Positions 10,551 through 21,388 of a stretch of 64,000 nucleotides of DNA are shown piece after piece. The position numbers and the translations under genes are program-made. Origin of the DNA: Diogma glabrata (Eukaryota > Arthropoda > Insecta > Diptera > Cylindrotomidae); the NCBI GenBank assembly GCA_963693315.1, contig OY856188.1, positions 194,690,322-194,754,321 of the forward strand, given 5' to 3'. Position 1 is the stretch's first letter. Every line of letters begins with the position of its first letter. The notes beneath the pieces were generated by a model. That model searched no databases, was not told the DNA's origin, and was given only the letters and a program-made list of their open reading frames with translations.

Positions 10551-11146
10551 GGTTGTAATACCACGAGTCATTGAAATTTTTTCGAAAGTTTTTTGATTTT
10601 ACGAATTAAATTATTTAGCAACACTGCGAATCAAAGCGCACAATAAACCACGAGTCCGAAGGACGAGTGGTTTAAGTAGTGGTTTGATTGAGCAGTGTTG
10701 CTTAAAAATAATTTAATGAGTAAAATTGAAAAATTTTAGACAAAAATTTCAATGAAGAGTGGTATTTAATGAGATAATTTTTTTTAAATTATAATTTTAT
10801 TTAAAAGATAATAATTATTAGTTTCTAAATAAAGTTTTTTCTACAAATTATTCAGCTTATAAAAAATTATGTAAAATTGCAAATAATAAAAATGTCCGTT
10901 TTCATTCATAAATGATTGCTTGTTTATGTTTATTTGTCAAACATAAATTACAAATTTATAGCATTTATGCGCCTACTAAGATAAAATTATATTTCATTTT
11001 GTTAGAAGAAAAAATGACAACAAAGAATTTTCATAACGACAAAGCAAAATTATCGACGACAAGAAGAATTGCCGACAGTAAAAACAAAGCCTACTGTTTA
11101 AATACCATAGTTTGTATGAATGAAAAATAAAATATCTGACAGCAAA
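10551..11146 (+). mobile_element. 596-bp insertion inside the MITE arm, with target duplication
   Basis: AAAAATTATC is present on both sides (10541-10550 and 11147-11156). Removing the segment restores an arm that aligns without gap to the opposite MITE arm, so the insertion is firmly supported. The right end is a run of A residues after CTGACAGC, and the target starts with A residues, which would fit LINE-machinery insertion of a SINE-like or 5'-truncated sequence. The left part is a 209-bp palindrome. A 72-codon frame at 10912-11130 has no recognised relative. Confidence 0.65.
10558..10766. repeat. 209-bp imperfect palindrome
   Basis: Arms run from TAATACCACGAGTCATTGAAA to the inverse TTTCAATGAAGAGTGGTA, passing through AATTAAATTATTT and GCAACACTGC in inverted form, with the centre at CCACGAGTCCGAAGGACGAG. 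It forms the left part of the inserted element. Confidence 0.7.
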
Positions 11147-11818
11147 AAAAAATTATCTATGAAATTTCTTATTTTACTACAATTAAATAATTTAAATTTG
11201 CTTATGAACTATGATTGACTATATATTAAGCATAATATATAAAATATTTTATTATCTTCTGTCCATAAAACAAATAAGAAAATAGGTTAAATTTTTCATT
11301 CAACTTTGTATGGTAAATTTTGGCAATTTTTATGTTGCTTTTTTGAGCGACTTAAGAATAATATTTTATATATTACCCTTAATATATAGTCAATAATACT
11401 TCATAAGCAAATTAAAATTGTTCAATTGTGGTAAAATGAGAAATTTCATACAAAACTTTTAAAATTATTCAAATTGTGTTTTGTATAGAATTCCATATAA
11501 AATTTTTGTGATTTTTTCTCTTATCCTCTTTTTGCAGCGCCCTTGCGGCGGTGTTGGCCGTTGACTGAAAAATCGCTCTATAATGTTTTTCCCATTTCTT
11601 CTTTCGCTTATATACTACAAAAAGCATGAAACTAGAATCAACGTACATTATAACCGAATGTTTTTGCACTACATTTGATGTTTCGGAACATGCTTGTTGT
11701 TCATTATAAGTTATAAACGTAGTTCATTATATGTAGTATAAAGGAGAAAAAATAATGTATGTAAATTCAAGGGACCAAAAAAATCGTTCATAATAACCGT
11801 GTGTTCATTATAAACAAG

Positions 11819-11842
11819 GTTCATTATAACCGAATTCTACTG
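11819..11842 (-). repeat. Right terminal inverted repeat of the pogo/Tigger element
   Basis: Exact inverted copy of 5914-5937, followed by TA at 11843-11844. Further GTTCAT(A/T)AT words upstream (11700-11815) are likely subterminal transposase-binding repeats, by analogy with the left end. Confidence 0.9.
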
Positions 11843-11844
11843 TA

Positions 11845-14460
11845 CTTTATTTTTTTTTTGGGTAACTTGAATGACTTGGTACAAACTGCACCAAAATTTG
11901 TGATTTTTAGCCATTTTCCAGAATATGGAAAAATTAAAAAAACGTGATTTTTTTAATTTTTCAACTTTTTTCGAGTATAACTACCAGAATTCTTGAAGAA
12001 TTTTTTCAAAATATAGCTCAAAATATTTGTTAGCTTATTTACTATGCGCTTGTTTCATTAATATATTGAATTCGTTTATTTTGTACAACATGAAATCCAA
12101 AAACCGGAAAAACATTTTTTTCACCGAAAAAATTAGTTTTTTGCGAAAATCTCTAGCAGGTCAAAATTCAAAAGAAAAGTTGGGTTTTATTTCGGAAGAT
12201 TTTTCTTGGTAACTAGTGTAATTGGTTTGGCGAATTTAAGGTTTCTTAATCTAACACCAAGCTTAGATGTTGTTCACTTGTATCCATCAAAGTGAGCCAC
12301 CTATCTTGAAACTAAATTCAGAATGCACCCAGTAAAGATAACTATCTATTCGGCGAAGCTGGTTAAAAGTAACACATACTAGTTAAGTTAGACATTCTTC
12401 TCAGAAAAACTGATCATCTGTTACGACAAGGTCATTTCTGAATAATTTGAACAATGTAAAGTTTTTTCTTCTCATAAAAGCCAGGATTCACGTAGAGGTG
12501 ATCCGTTATTACTGTTCTTTCATTTTCTTATAATAAACTCTACACATGGTTCACTCTAACGATAATGTCTCAGACACAATCCTTCATCTAGAAAAGCAAG
12601 GTCAATCTACTCTTTTGTCTCAAGCCTATCAGTACACCCGATGCAGCATTATCACACGATTTTACGCAAATACCATAAAAAATGGTCAAAATTGCAAAAA
12701 AACAACAAGAACGATTTGCTGGAATGATCGAAAAAATATTATTCAACACATATTCATATCGATAATTTTAATGCTGTGGTGTAACGCCGATTTATTAATT
12801 TTCTAATTTAAATTTAAACTTTGAATATTAAAAAAAATGAATTTGATGGAAACAACAGGTGGATTTAAACTATTCGATTTTATAGCATTCGTATATACAT
12901 ATTTCAATTTTGCTACAAATTAATCAAAATAAAAATAAAGTTAACATGAACCCATAAATCATAACAAAAATGGTTGAAATTTATAATTAATCTTTACAAA
13001 AATTAAAAAAAAATTTTAAATCAAAATATAAAATCTTAATTAATTACTGTAAAATAATCAAATACGCGAGCAGCTACGTGAGTCATTCTTCTAAAATAAA
13101 ATTATTAGATTTTATCGAGTATGATCAGAATTACTTTCACAAATCGATTTCGAGAATATTTGATAAAAAAAAATAATCGAACATAATAAATCTCGCAATG
13201 ATTAACGTAAACATGAGTTTCTTTTAATCTATGGACTCGTAATTGAAGTTTACACATCCAACGAAATCAATAATCTGTCAAATACATAATAACAAAACAA
13301 AATTGTATGATCGTGAATATATTATATGATCATTAACATTAATTTAATGTAATTTTTATTAAAGTTCGTTATGTTATGTACAAAATGGAAATAATTAACT
13401 TTCAATTACTTTCACTTACTAATTGATAGTAAAAGAAAAATTGAAAAATTTTAATGGAAAAACATGAAAATAATTGAATAAATGAATTTTGAGTGATCGA
13501 TAATAAAATCGTTTTTATTTTTGTTGGATTTGTGTAGGAAACACAATAGTGGTTAATTGGTTGAGTTATGGGAATTTGACGCATTTTTAGTTTAAAAAAA
13601 ATGAATTGAAAAACATCAACCCAATCAAAATTATGCAAGACAAAATGATTTTCTATTGTAGTTTTTACAAACCACATTTTCAATTTACACAACAACTAAC
13701 ATATTTGACCTTTGTAACATTAAATCTTTTAGATTTTTAAAAACATTTCTTCGTCATTTTGTGTTCGATCAGACATATATTACAACTTATATAAAAATAA
13801 CGGCAAAATTAAGTTGTAGGCGTTAAAAAGTTTTTTTGGCAAAAATATCAACTAGAGATTTTGTTTTTAAAAAATGATTTGTTTTATCTATCCTAATACT
13901 TAGATTTACCAGTTTCTATGCTTCTTTGTAGTAAAAGAGTCATGATTTTGTACACCTTACAAACGACATGGGAAAATTTTATGATATTTCTTTTCGGTGA
14001 AGAAAAATTGTGTCTGTCTGTAAAGCAATAAAAATGTTCGTTCGGACTCGGATGATTTATTCTGTTCAATTTTGTCAAAAAAAATTTTTGGTTTCTTAGA
14101 AGAAAGATCTAAAATAATTTTTGTTGTTATATTTTTCTTTGACGTACATAAGGAAAATATTTTAAAAAGAAATTGTCTTAAACAAATGCGTGATTTTGTG
14201 TAACCGAGGTTATTGGGTTGATACGTTGATGTAGTTGAAGTAATTATAACTAGATTAATTTTATGATAATGCTTATGTTGTAGTCAGGAATCAGGATCAA
14301 AAGGCATGTATCATTTCATTTATTTAAACCATAGTATTCAACCTATTTATAAAGATTTTAATCAGGTCATTCCGGTCAATCAGGTTTGGTGAGTAAATAT
14401 TCATTTCCGAGGTGGTCCATGAATTAATGTTTACAAACAGATAGTTTAAACTACTTTACG
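11845..14460. other. AT-rich stretch without a recognised gene
   Basis: Only short chance frames are seen on both strands. Homopolymer-rich and low in CpG. No element termini or target duplications were identified. Confidence 0.5.
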
Positions 14461-14464
14461 ATAT

Positions 14465-14760
14465 TCAACCACGTAACTGTGTAATGAACACTGAAGCTTA
14501 CACTCACAAGAAGCACTCGAAGGACAGCGTGCCTGGCAGTGTTGTAATCCGACGAGCTTCATCTATGTGTGTTCGAACATTATTATCCCCCAGCTCAGTA
14601 AAAATAATCCAATATGCACGCAAAAGAGACTGTGTAAACGGAATTAAATAAGCAAATCAAAAAGGCAGGAACGTTGACGACACCAAAGGCCGAAGAAACC
14701 GGAAATATCAGACCAACACCACTACTACTACAATTATTACATTTAAACGTTTAAATAAAT
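14465..14760 (-). repeat. Diverged copy of the repeat at 29995-30275
   Basis: Aligns with 29995-30275 in the same orientation at roughly 75-80% by eye: ATGAACACTG, CCGACGAGCTTCA, ATATGCACGCAAA and GACTGTGTAAACGGA are shared. On the minus strand both copies encode a related peptide with blocks FAYL-PFTQS-LRAY and EARR, although this copy has stops and frame changes. This could be a dispersed repeat or paralogous gene scraps. Confidence 0.55.
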
Positions 14761-15074
14761 GATTCACTCACTAAATTATTGTACCGGATCCAAATCTTCA
14801 TTCCTTCGAACACTTAATTAACAGATCATCTTCACCAACCCAAACATACGATTGATATATTAAAACAATTAATAGTATAATATTGAGTAAGCTTCTCTTA
14901 ATGCGCCAATATGTCAGGAGATTGTTGAATTTGTTGGTAATGTACTCAATGATGTAGTAAAATACTGTCCATACCCATGTAATTGTTTAATTCGTTAGAA
15001 ATATATATTCAATGATGCAATATAATTGTTGAATTTGTTGATAATATATTGAACGATATAATAAAATGTTGATT

Positions 15075-15695
15075 GTTTCCAGATCAAAGACCGAGTTCCC
15101 CGAAAATATTTAATTCAGTATGTGTGATGAACCAATAGGTGAATGTAAAAACATTCGTTTATTGGGTGTCACAGTTTCAAATGACCTACTCTGGAACGAT
15201 TATGTAATGGCGAGGGCAAAAAGCGCGTCTAGAAAACTCGGCCTCCTAAATAGATGCAAAAAAATTTTCACTCCGTACCAATTGCTCCATGCTTATAATT
15301 CCTATATTCGTCCCTGTATGGAGTACTGTTGTCAAGTTTGGGGTGCTGCTTCTGTTTCCATCTTGGCCCTATTGGACTCTGTTCAAAATCGGGCTATACG
15401 AATTTTGGGTGATCGAGATTTGACATCAAAACTTGATTCCCTACACGCCGCACTGTTGCTGACTTCGTTGTTTTTTACAAATATCGTCATCAACAGTGCT
15501 CAGATGAAGTCAGCAGCATCATACCTCAAACTTTTTCTTACCCCCGTTCCACTCGACAATCGACTACAGCAACCAGTCAAACGGCCGAGATCTCGCGCCA
15601 GTATGAACTGGCAGATCGCAGAAAGTCTTCTTTGTCCGAACTGCATACAAATGGAATAGTTTGGAATCCATAGTATGAAAAACAACAATTTACAG
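15075..15695 (+). pseudogene. LINE ORF2 C-terminal fragment
   Basis: From RSKTEFPEN through a 179-codon frame at 15120-15659 this matches the C-terminal third of the LINE ORF at 17.4-18.5 kb: MCDEPIGECKNIRLLGVTVS, LLWNDYVM, YIRPCMEYCCQVWG and LDSVQNRAIRI are shared. This region follows the RT catalytic core. After residue 100 the frame shifts (normal text would read through HRRTVADLVVF), and the end is scrambled by short indels. It is a fragment with both ends lost. Confidence 0.85.
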
Positions 15696-15699
15696 GGGA

Positions 15700-17370
15700 A
15701 AAACAACTTAACCCATCATTTTTTATCAAAAAACGTGAAATGATAATTTCACTAAAAACACTTTTATGAACCATGTCTATTCATTGTTTAATCCGAGTTC
15801 ACAAATTTTCTTGCATTTTAAAGACTTCAAACGCAAAAATTCAATTTTCTCGAAATTTGATTTTATGGACGTTGTTTTTGGCATGTACCCTTCATTTACA
15901 TACACACAAAACAGCAAATTTTTTTTTACTAATTTGAATTATAATAAATACGTTTTACGAAAAAAATAATTCGACTTTCCTAATTTCTTTTGTTTTATTT
16001 TAACTAATCTATTAACTACAGAATTCAACTACATTTCAGAAATCTTCTTAAAGCACACAAGTAAATTTTGGTAGTTGCACACAATACAAAAAATTAAATA
16101 CTTGTTCAGGATTTTTGTGACCAATTAAACTCAAGTAGCTCATACTATAGTAACTATAAGGAAATAATTTGAATTTTTCAATTCAAAAGGTATTGTTGGA
16201 AATAAATAAATTATATTATAAATTAAATACTTGTGTTGTTACACAAGTGGGTTGAAAATATATTACTATCTTCGAAGAAATCCTATAAGTAGAATAGAAT
16301 ATTACTATAAGACGGAAAATGGAAGTACATCTGATGAGGAACATATTGTCCATTAATTACAGGACAGGACGAAAGGAGGAAGTCCGGCTGATAACATTCG
16401 TCCTGAGAATCATAGAAAACATCAAGAATGGAAATGGGAGCTGGGCTCGAACCCAATCCCAGAATAATCGAGCTGATTAAGAAAACCACAAAATCGGAAG
16501 CAAAAAAAAGAATTTCAACACATAATTAACAAAAAAGGAGTTTTAGAAGAGTGTTTCGGTGAAATCGATGGATGACTGAAGGACAAAAATGGTCTAACTA
16601 TGGTTCAGAAAGCCAAAGGCTAGCATTTTCCTTGCCCCTGTTATCTGGCAAGCCAATGACACCAACGGAACACCCTGTGTTGAGAATAAAGAGGTTGGTT
16701 TTGGGATAAAGAACGCAAGTCACAGCGGCCCGAACGACAGGCGCTTAATTTCCCTGTTATCGTCCACTGGTCTGCTCTCTTCCTACTCTGCAACAGGTTG
16801 CGCTCTAACGAATAGAAATGGTCTTCGAAAATTCTATTGTACTAAATGAACGTAGCATTTGGTGGTCCTGACCCCATTGAAAACCCGTGGACATGGTGAA
16901 ATAACCATGGTGGGATGACTTAGATGGTAAACCATCAGGGGTCAACAAGATCCGTCCATATCACTTCACCACTCGCGACTCTTTCGCAGCGGCCAAATAT
17001 TCCCACCCAATTAAGGAGCGAGCGGATCGTAAACCGCATTCGGAATACGTCTGAAGGACCTTTCCTACCCTTGCGGTTTTAAAATAAACTTAAACCTAAA
17101 TGTTGTCGGTATGTCAAGGACTTTTGAATTCTGCCTTTCAGGATATCTTGCCCTCCGCCAACAGAACAACCTCAGACAAAACCAAACTCACTCATCAATA
17201 CACAAATGTTGTGTGCGCGTCAGGTACTTACAAGACTTACCTTCTGCCCACAGAACAACGAACAATTACAAAACTTCATACCAAAAACAAAATCTTAAAA
17301 CAAAATAATTTTAACAAAAAAAATTAAAAACAAAATACAAAAATGTAAAAATATGTTATATCAAAATTTA
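15700..17370. other. Unassigned stretch with a GC-richer block at 16550-17250
   Basis: 15700-16300 is AT-rich without signals. From about 16300 to 17250 base composition becomes mixed, with words such as TTGCCCCTGTTATCTGGC and TCACAGCGGCCCGAACGAC, and a small hairpin around AGGACGAA/TTCGTCCT at 16370-16405. It may be the untranslated part of an unidentified retroelement. No long frame or motif was recognised. Confidence 0.4.
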
Positions 17371-17393
17371 TTTTTTTTTTTTTTTTTTTTTTT
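17371..17393 (-). repeat. LINE poly(A) tail
   Basis: Uninterrupted run of 23 T on the plus strand, directly after the LINE 3' untranslated sequence on the minus strand. Confidence 0.9.
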
Positions 17394-17453
17394 AATAAAA
17401 TGTGTTGTGTAATAGGGTTTAGAATATGTGTCACAACAACACATAAATACCTT

Positions 17454-18536
17454 TTAAGACCTAGGTCTAGACCTGGGTCCCACAACAACTGGCGTTCTGA
17501 GGTGTAGATTAACGCTTTTTTTAAACATCTGTGGGTTGAAGCCACCTGAGACTAAGTGTTCCGGCAAACTATTCCATTTGTACGCAGTTCGGACAAAGAA
17601 GTCTCTCTGCGATCTGCCAGTATGACAGCGCGGGATCTTTACCGTTTCACTGGTTGCGGCAGCCGATTGCCGAGTGAAACGGGGGTAAGAATAAGTTTGA
17701 GGCATGATGCCGCTGATTTCATCTGAGCACTGCTGATGACGATATTTGTAAAAAACAACGAGGTCAGCAACAGTGCGACGATGTTGTAGGGAATCAAGTT
17801 TTGATGTCAAAGTTCGATCACCTACAATTCGTATAGCTCGCTTTTGAACAGAGTCCAAGAGGGCCAAGATGGAAACAGAGGCAGCACCCCAAACTTGACA
17901 GCAGTACTCCATACAGGGACGAATATAGGACTTATAAACATGGAGCAATTGGTATGGAGTGAAAAATTTTTTGCATCTATTTAGGAGGCCGAGTTTTTTA
18001 GACGCGCTTTTTGCCATCGCCATTACATGATCGTTCCAGAGTAGGTCATTTGAAACTGTGACACCCAATAAACGAATGTTTTTACATTCACCTATTGGTT
18101 CATCACACATACTAAATAAAATATCTTTGGGGAACTCGGTCTTTAATCTGGAAACAATCAACAGCTGTGTTTTGGTGGAGTTGAAATTGACAAGGTTTTG
18201 GTCACCCCAGTCGGCGACTTTATTCAGGTCTTTGTTCACGTTTATGGCAGCGTCTCTCCGGGCAGGATTAATTCGTTCGTGCATTTTACCTTTTGAAGGA
18301 AGGGGCTCGAACGACTTGTGCAGAGTACTATCATCTGCAAAACTATTTATTGGGTTGCTGGTGATTTTCAACAATTCGTTGATATAAATCAAAAATAGGG
18401 TTGGGGACAATACTGAGCCTTGGGGTACACCAGCGTTAATTAGTTTAGACTCAGAAGAATATCCGTCTAAGGTTACCGAAATGTATCGGTCGGATAGAAA
18501 ATTTTGAATCAGCTTCACAACATTGGGATGAAAACC
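17454..18536 (-). CDS. LINE ORF2 C-terminal half (reverse transcriptase and C-terminus)
   Basis: About 360 codons are open from GFHPNVVKLIQNFLSDRY to the stop. The RT blocks are AGVPQGSVLSPTLFLIYINE, then FADDSTLHKSF, with the catalytic Asp pair intact, and STKTQLLIVSRLK. The C-terminal region includes LLGVTVSNDLLWNDHV, RPCMEYCCQVWG, VKIPRCHTGRSQRDFFVRTA and WNSLPEHLV, typical of CR1/Jockey-type LINEs. The N-terminal RT and endonuclease are absent. The open frame extends upstream to 18785, but that extension does not match the LINE and is probably chance. This is the best-preserved LINE protein segment in the window. Confidence 0.88.
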   Translation of the reverse strand, partial: GFHPNVVKLIQNFLSDRYISVTLDGYSSESKLINAGVPQGSVLSPTLFLIYINELLKITSNPINSFADDSTLHKSFEPLPSKGKMHERINPARRDAAINVNKDLNKVADWGDQNLVNFNSTKTQLLIVSRLKTEFPKDILFSMCDEPIGECKNIRLLGVTVSNDLLWNDHVMAMAKSASKKLGLLNRCKKFFTPYQLLHVYKSYIRPCMEYCCQVWGAASVSILALLDSVQKRAIRIVGDRTLTSKLDSLQHRRTVADLVVFYKYRHQQCSDEISGIMPQTYSYPRFTRQSAAATSETVKIPRCHTGRSQRDFFVRTAYKWNSLPEHLVSGGFNPQMFKKSVNLHLRTPVVVGPRSRPRS

Positions 18537-18793
18537 GTGAAAAGAAAACAAGAAAACAACATTCTCAAACTCACAAAAAATAAAACTCATATGGAAGACA
18601 TGACGACAGAGCAGAATCAGTGCCTCAATCCTGCCCGCATAGATTGTAGACCGTACTGCTGTTAGCCAAGGTGATTTGGAGAGTGGAATCCATAGTGAAA
18701 GGAACCCGAAAAAACAGAGTGAAATTACAAAAGACGCGGCAAGATTGATGGATCTGATGCCGACAAGAAAAACAAGGGTAAACAATAAAAAAT

Positions 18794-20246
18794 GCTTGGG
18801 TCAAGCTTGGACAGTTGTCCTGGAGCCAAGTATGGCAAACCAGGCCTGGGCCAAGTCTGGCAAATATGACTTTGGCCAGGTCTACCAAACCAATTTTTTT
18901 CCAGACCTTTAAATGTGTGGAAAGAGTAACATGTATGAAAATAAAGATAAACATAATATGACCTGCATGTAGAGATGTTAAAATACCGTATTTTATTTTT
19001 TTTGTATAATACAGCGTATTATACATTGTTTTATACAAAATAAAATACCGCACAAAAGTGTAATAGCCGAGATAACATGTGAATGGAATAACAAAAAAAA
19101 ATGACTTCCATCATCATTTTGAATTACATCTAATTATTTTTTTCTAAATATCTGAATTTGGATATCTTATCCTTATTTTTATCAATATATTACTTAAATG
19201 AATGCTAATAAGACCTATTTAATCATCTGGCTCTAATTCATGTGGAAAACTATCCTGATGCTTAGTTTCAATTTATTATTTTATTTCACCTTCATTCGCT
19301 ACCGGCTACTGTATTTAAATTTTTTTAGTTAGATTGGATCCTTACCATTTCCAATAAACTGTTAACGGTCTTAATCATGTTTGACATAAACGAGTTAATT
19401 ACTTTTGGAACGATCTAGGCTGCATATCGAAAATGATGTGTCTGTTACAGTGAAATATGCAGAACAATGCAAATTAGAAGATGCTGCATTCTGAAGAGCC
19501 ACAAACTCTATTCCATCAAGTTATACAATAAATACAACTGCTATCGGTTTCATAATGGGTATTTTGAGATTTTTGTGCATGGTATATAAAACTGAACATA
19601 TAAAAGAAACGTTCTACATATTATCTGGGGTTACTCAACGCTATTAAATTGAGTGACAAATCTATGTTTCAAAATTTTGATTTGCTCCATTAAAAAATTC
19701 ACTGTAACGGTTGCTTCTCTGCAGCTATAATCGATTGTTGATATTTGTTCTGTTGATATTAGAACAATCTTATCTTGGTACAACAGAAATTTAAAAATTA
19801 TTTAGAAACGCACACTAGCAAGGAAAATCTTCGAAATCGAAAATCTTCAAACAATTTATTTCCTCGGCATCGTTTATATCTTATAGATGTAATAGTAGAC
19901 ATATTTTCACAGCTATAAATTTTTTTAATAATCCACGCGCAATTTTAGTAAAAGGGCTGTTTGCTACGCCGCGTGCCATCAGAATAAAAAATATTTTGTA
20001 TAGTAAAATACCTTGTATTTTACAACGTTTTGGACAATACGGTATTTTACGTATAATACCGCGTATTATACGATTGTATTAAACACTTTTACATCACTAC
20101 CTGCATGTTTACAATGCATTAGACTGGTTAATAACGCATAATATAATAAACTGAACTTTGGTTCAGTCTTGGCATTTACAACTGGCCCAGGCTGAAACTA
20201 AAGCTAACTAGTCAAGATTGGTCCGTTGTTTAACATTGGCAGCTCC
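18794..20246. mobile_element. GGCCAAG-rich DNA element, interrupted by a hAT element
   Basis: Aligns with 43271-43720: GCTTGGACTG-TGTCCTGG, GGGCCAAGTCTGGCAAAT, CCAGACCTTTAAATGTGTGG, AATAATATAATAAACTGAAC and CCGTTGTTTAACATTGGCAG occur in the same order. The hAT insertion at 18970-20099 splits it. No coding capacity. The terminal repeats seen in the 43-kb copy are not recognisable here. Confidence 0.65.
18970..20099. mobile_element. hAT-type non-autonomous element with 8-bp target duplication
   Basis: CCTGCATG flanks both sides (18962-18969 and 20100-20107). The ends are TAGAGATGTTAAAA and, inverted, TAGTGATGTAAAAG, typical hAT termini. Subterminal AT-rich words AATACCGTATTTTA and ATAATAC-GCGTATTATAC recur near both ends. 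The undisturbed copy of the host repeat at 43 kb gives a related uninterrupted site. No transposase is recognised within its 1130 bp. Confidence 0.85.
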
Positions 20247-20327
20247 CCCTAGGAAAGTTCCGATAAGCACTAGCCTGAAGGACTAATACTCATTCCTGCG
20301 GTATTCACTAACCCAAAAATAACTCAA

Positions 20328-20441
20328 TTAAAAATTTAAAAAATCACTAATACCGAATAAAAAATTAGTAGTCTTCAGAACAACCTTGTTTGGATCCAAA
20401 GAGCCAAACACTGTCGCTCTGGAGGCCCCGTTGGACGCCAT
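20328..20441 (-). CDS. Candidate short coding exon or gag start, function unknown
   Basis: A GC-rich island (about 20390-20560) contains a minus-strand ATG at 20441 in a fair start context, opening MASNGASRATVFGSLDPNK and continuing for 37 codons before a stop in AT-rich sequence. Codon composition changes sharply after about residue 25, as expected where an exon runs into an intron, and GTATTAG near 20353 could be a weak splice donor. It could equally be the gag start of a lost retroelement or chance. No homologue is recognised. Confidence 0.2.
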   Translation of the reverse strand: MASNGASRATVFGSLDPNKVVLKTTNFLFGISDFLNF

Positions 20442-20997
20442 CTTGAGGTAGGAGGTCTAGTAGACCGTGATGGATTACTAGTTGGTCGTTGCACGCGATC
20501 ACCCTGCCACTAGCTCGCTGGAGCGAAGGTTCTTCCGACCGACCTCTGTTACAAGAAATTTAGAATAACAAAAAAACAACGTGTCTTAAAAGTTTAAAAC
20601 ACCACCCAGTTCGATAGAAGGTTGCCCTGTCATGCCACAACCCTCCCCTAAATATTTACACTAAAATTGCATCTTCGCCTTTATTTTTCACTTTATAAAA
20701 AACACTCTTACACCCTATCAAGTTTTTTTTCTAGATCTCCACGTAAATTGTGGACCAATTAGCTACCAATAATTGCAATCCAATAGGCATACCTACTGAT
20801 GGTACCCCCCGATAAATTTTCCGTTATATAAAAATAAAAAGATCTGGTTTAATCTTTCCAATTACCACTAATTTCACTCCCCACAATAATAATAATGAGA
20901 AGAAACACAACAATATGGTCATTTTATATCATTTAATTGAATCATTCCATAACTTATAGTCACTAATTACTAAAGAAACATTGATCTTAAAATATCA
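20442..20997. other. GC island followed by AT-rich non-coding sequence
   Basis: 20442-20560 continues the GC-rich island with CpG-containing words. 20570-20997 is AT-rich. Nothing else was recognised. Confidence 0.4.
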
Positions 20998-21388
20998 CTT
21001 TAATTCAGGGTTGCATTAAAATCTGATTTTTTTTTTTAAATCAAAAAAGTTGGATTTATTTAATTTAAATCGATTTTTTTTTATTTAAATCAGATTTTTT
21101 TTAAGAAGTGGTCCTATATTCGTAAGCTACGTTAACTACTATCCATAGCTATCTTTAGCTTTGATTGTATTTGTTTGAGAGGCAAGAAAAAACAAAAGTA
21201 AAGGAAGAGATTTTAGTTACTAGATTTATACACTAGGTTACTAGGTGTGTCAATACTCAATGTTTTTAATTGTGGTTTAATCTGTGACTTAATTGTTGAA
21301 GTTTTCTTCTTAGTTATACTCAGTTGTTTCCAGCCGCAAGCACTATGCAATTGTCTTAGCATAACTTGATACAGATGCCGTTAGTCAG

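Larger units (their letters stand above)
10423..11582. mobile_element. Long-arm MITE nested in the pogo element
   Basis: The outer ends, TATAGGGCGATTTTTC and inverted TATAGAGCGATTTTTC, start inverted arms of nearly 280 bp. The right arm is continuous (11305-11582). The left arm is split: 10423-10550 and 11157-11290 together match it, and the 596 bp between are a later insertion. The inner arm landmarks are AATTTGCTTATGAA and TGACTATATATTAAG. TA at both outer ends would fit a Tc1/mariner-like MITE, but the class is not settled. Confidence 0.7.
5914..11842 (-). mobile_element. pogo/Tigger-type DNA transposon, enlarged by nested insertions
   Basis: Both ends carry the same 24-bp terminal inverted repeat (5914-5937 and 11819-11842), starting CAGTAGAATTCGG, and both are flanked by TA (5912-5913 and 11843-11844), the target duplication of the Tc1/mariner/pogo superfamily. 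Subterminal GTTCATTATAA words recur on both sides. The transposase lies on the minus strand at 8098-9614. Subtracting the nested elements (6188-6808, 6978-8088, about 9708-10079, 10423-11582) leaves about 2.7 kb, a normal length for a Tigger element. So the 5.9-kb span is one old transposon used repeatedly as a landing site. Confidence 0.9.
17371..18536 (-). mobile_element. 5'-truncated LINE copy with poly(A) tail
   Basis: On the minus strand the copy runs from mid-RT (near 18536) through the ORF2 stop (17454) to a 3' untranslated end and a 23-base A run (seen as T at 17371-17393). Abrupt 5' truncation plus a poly(A) tail is the signature of target-primed insertion. The 3' untranslated words GTGTTGTTGTGACACATATT and AACCCTAT recur in the tails at 46.2, 33.2 and 21.8 kb, so all belong to one family. 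Confidence 0.88.

Noticed and set aside
18537..18785. N-terminal extension of the LINE frame
   Set aside because: The frame stays open but does not match the RT sequence of the sister copies; the LINE match starts near 18536.
20390..20560. Retroelement primer site at TTGGACGCCATCTTG
   Set aside because: It resembles PBS-like words only loosely, and no LTR lies nearby.
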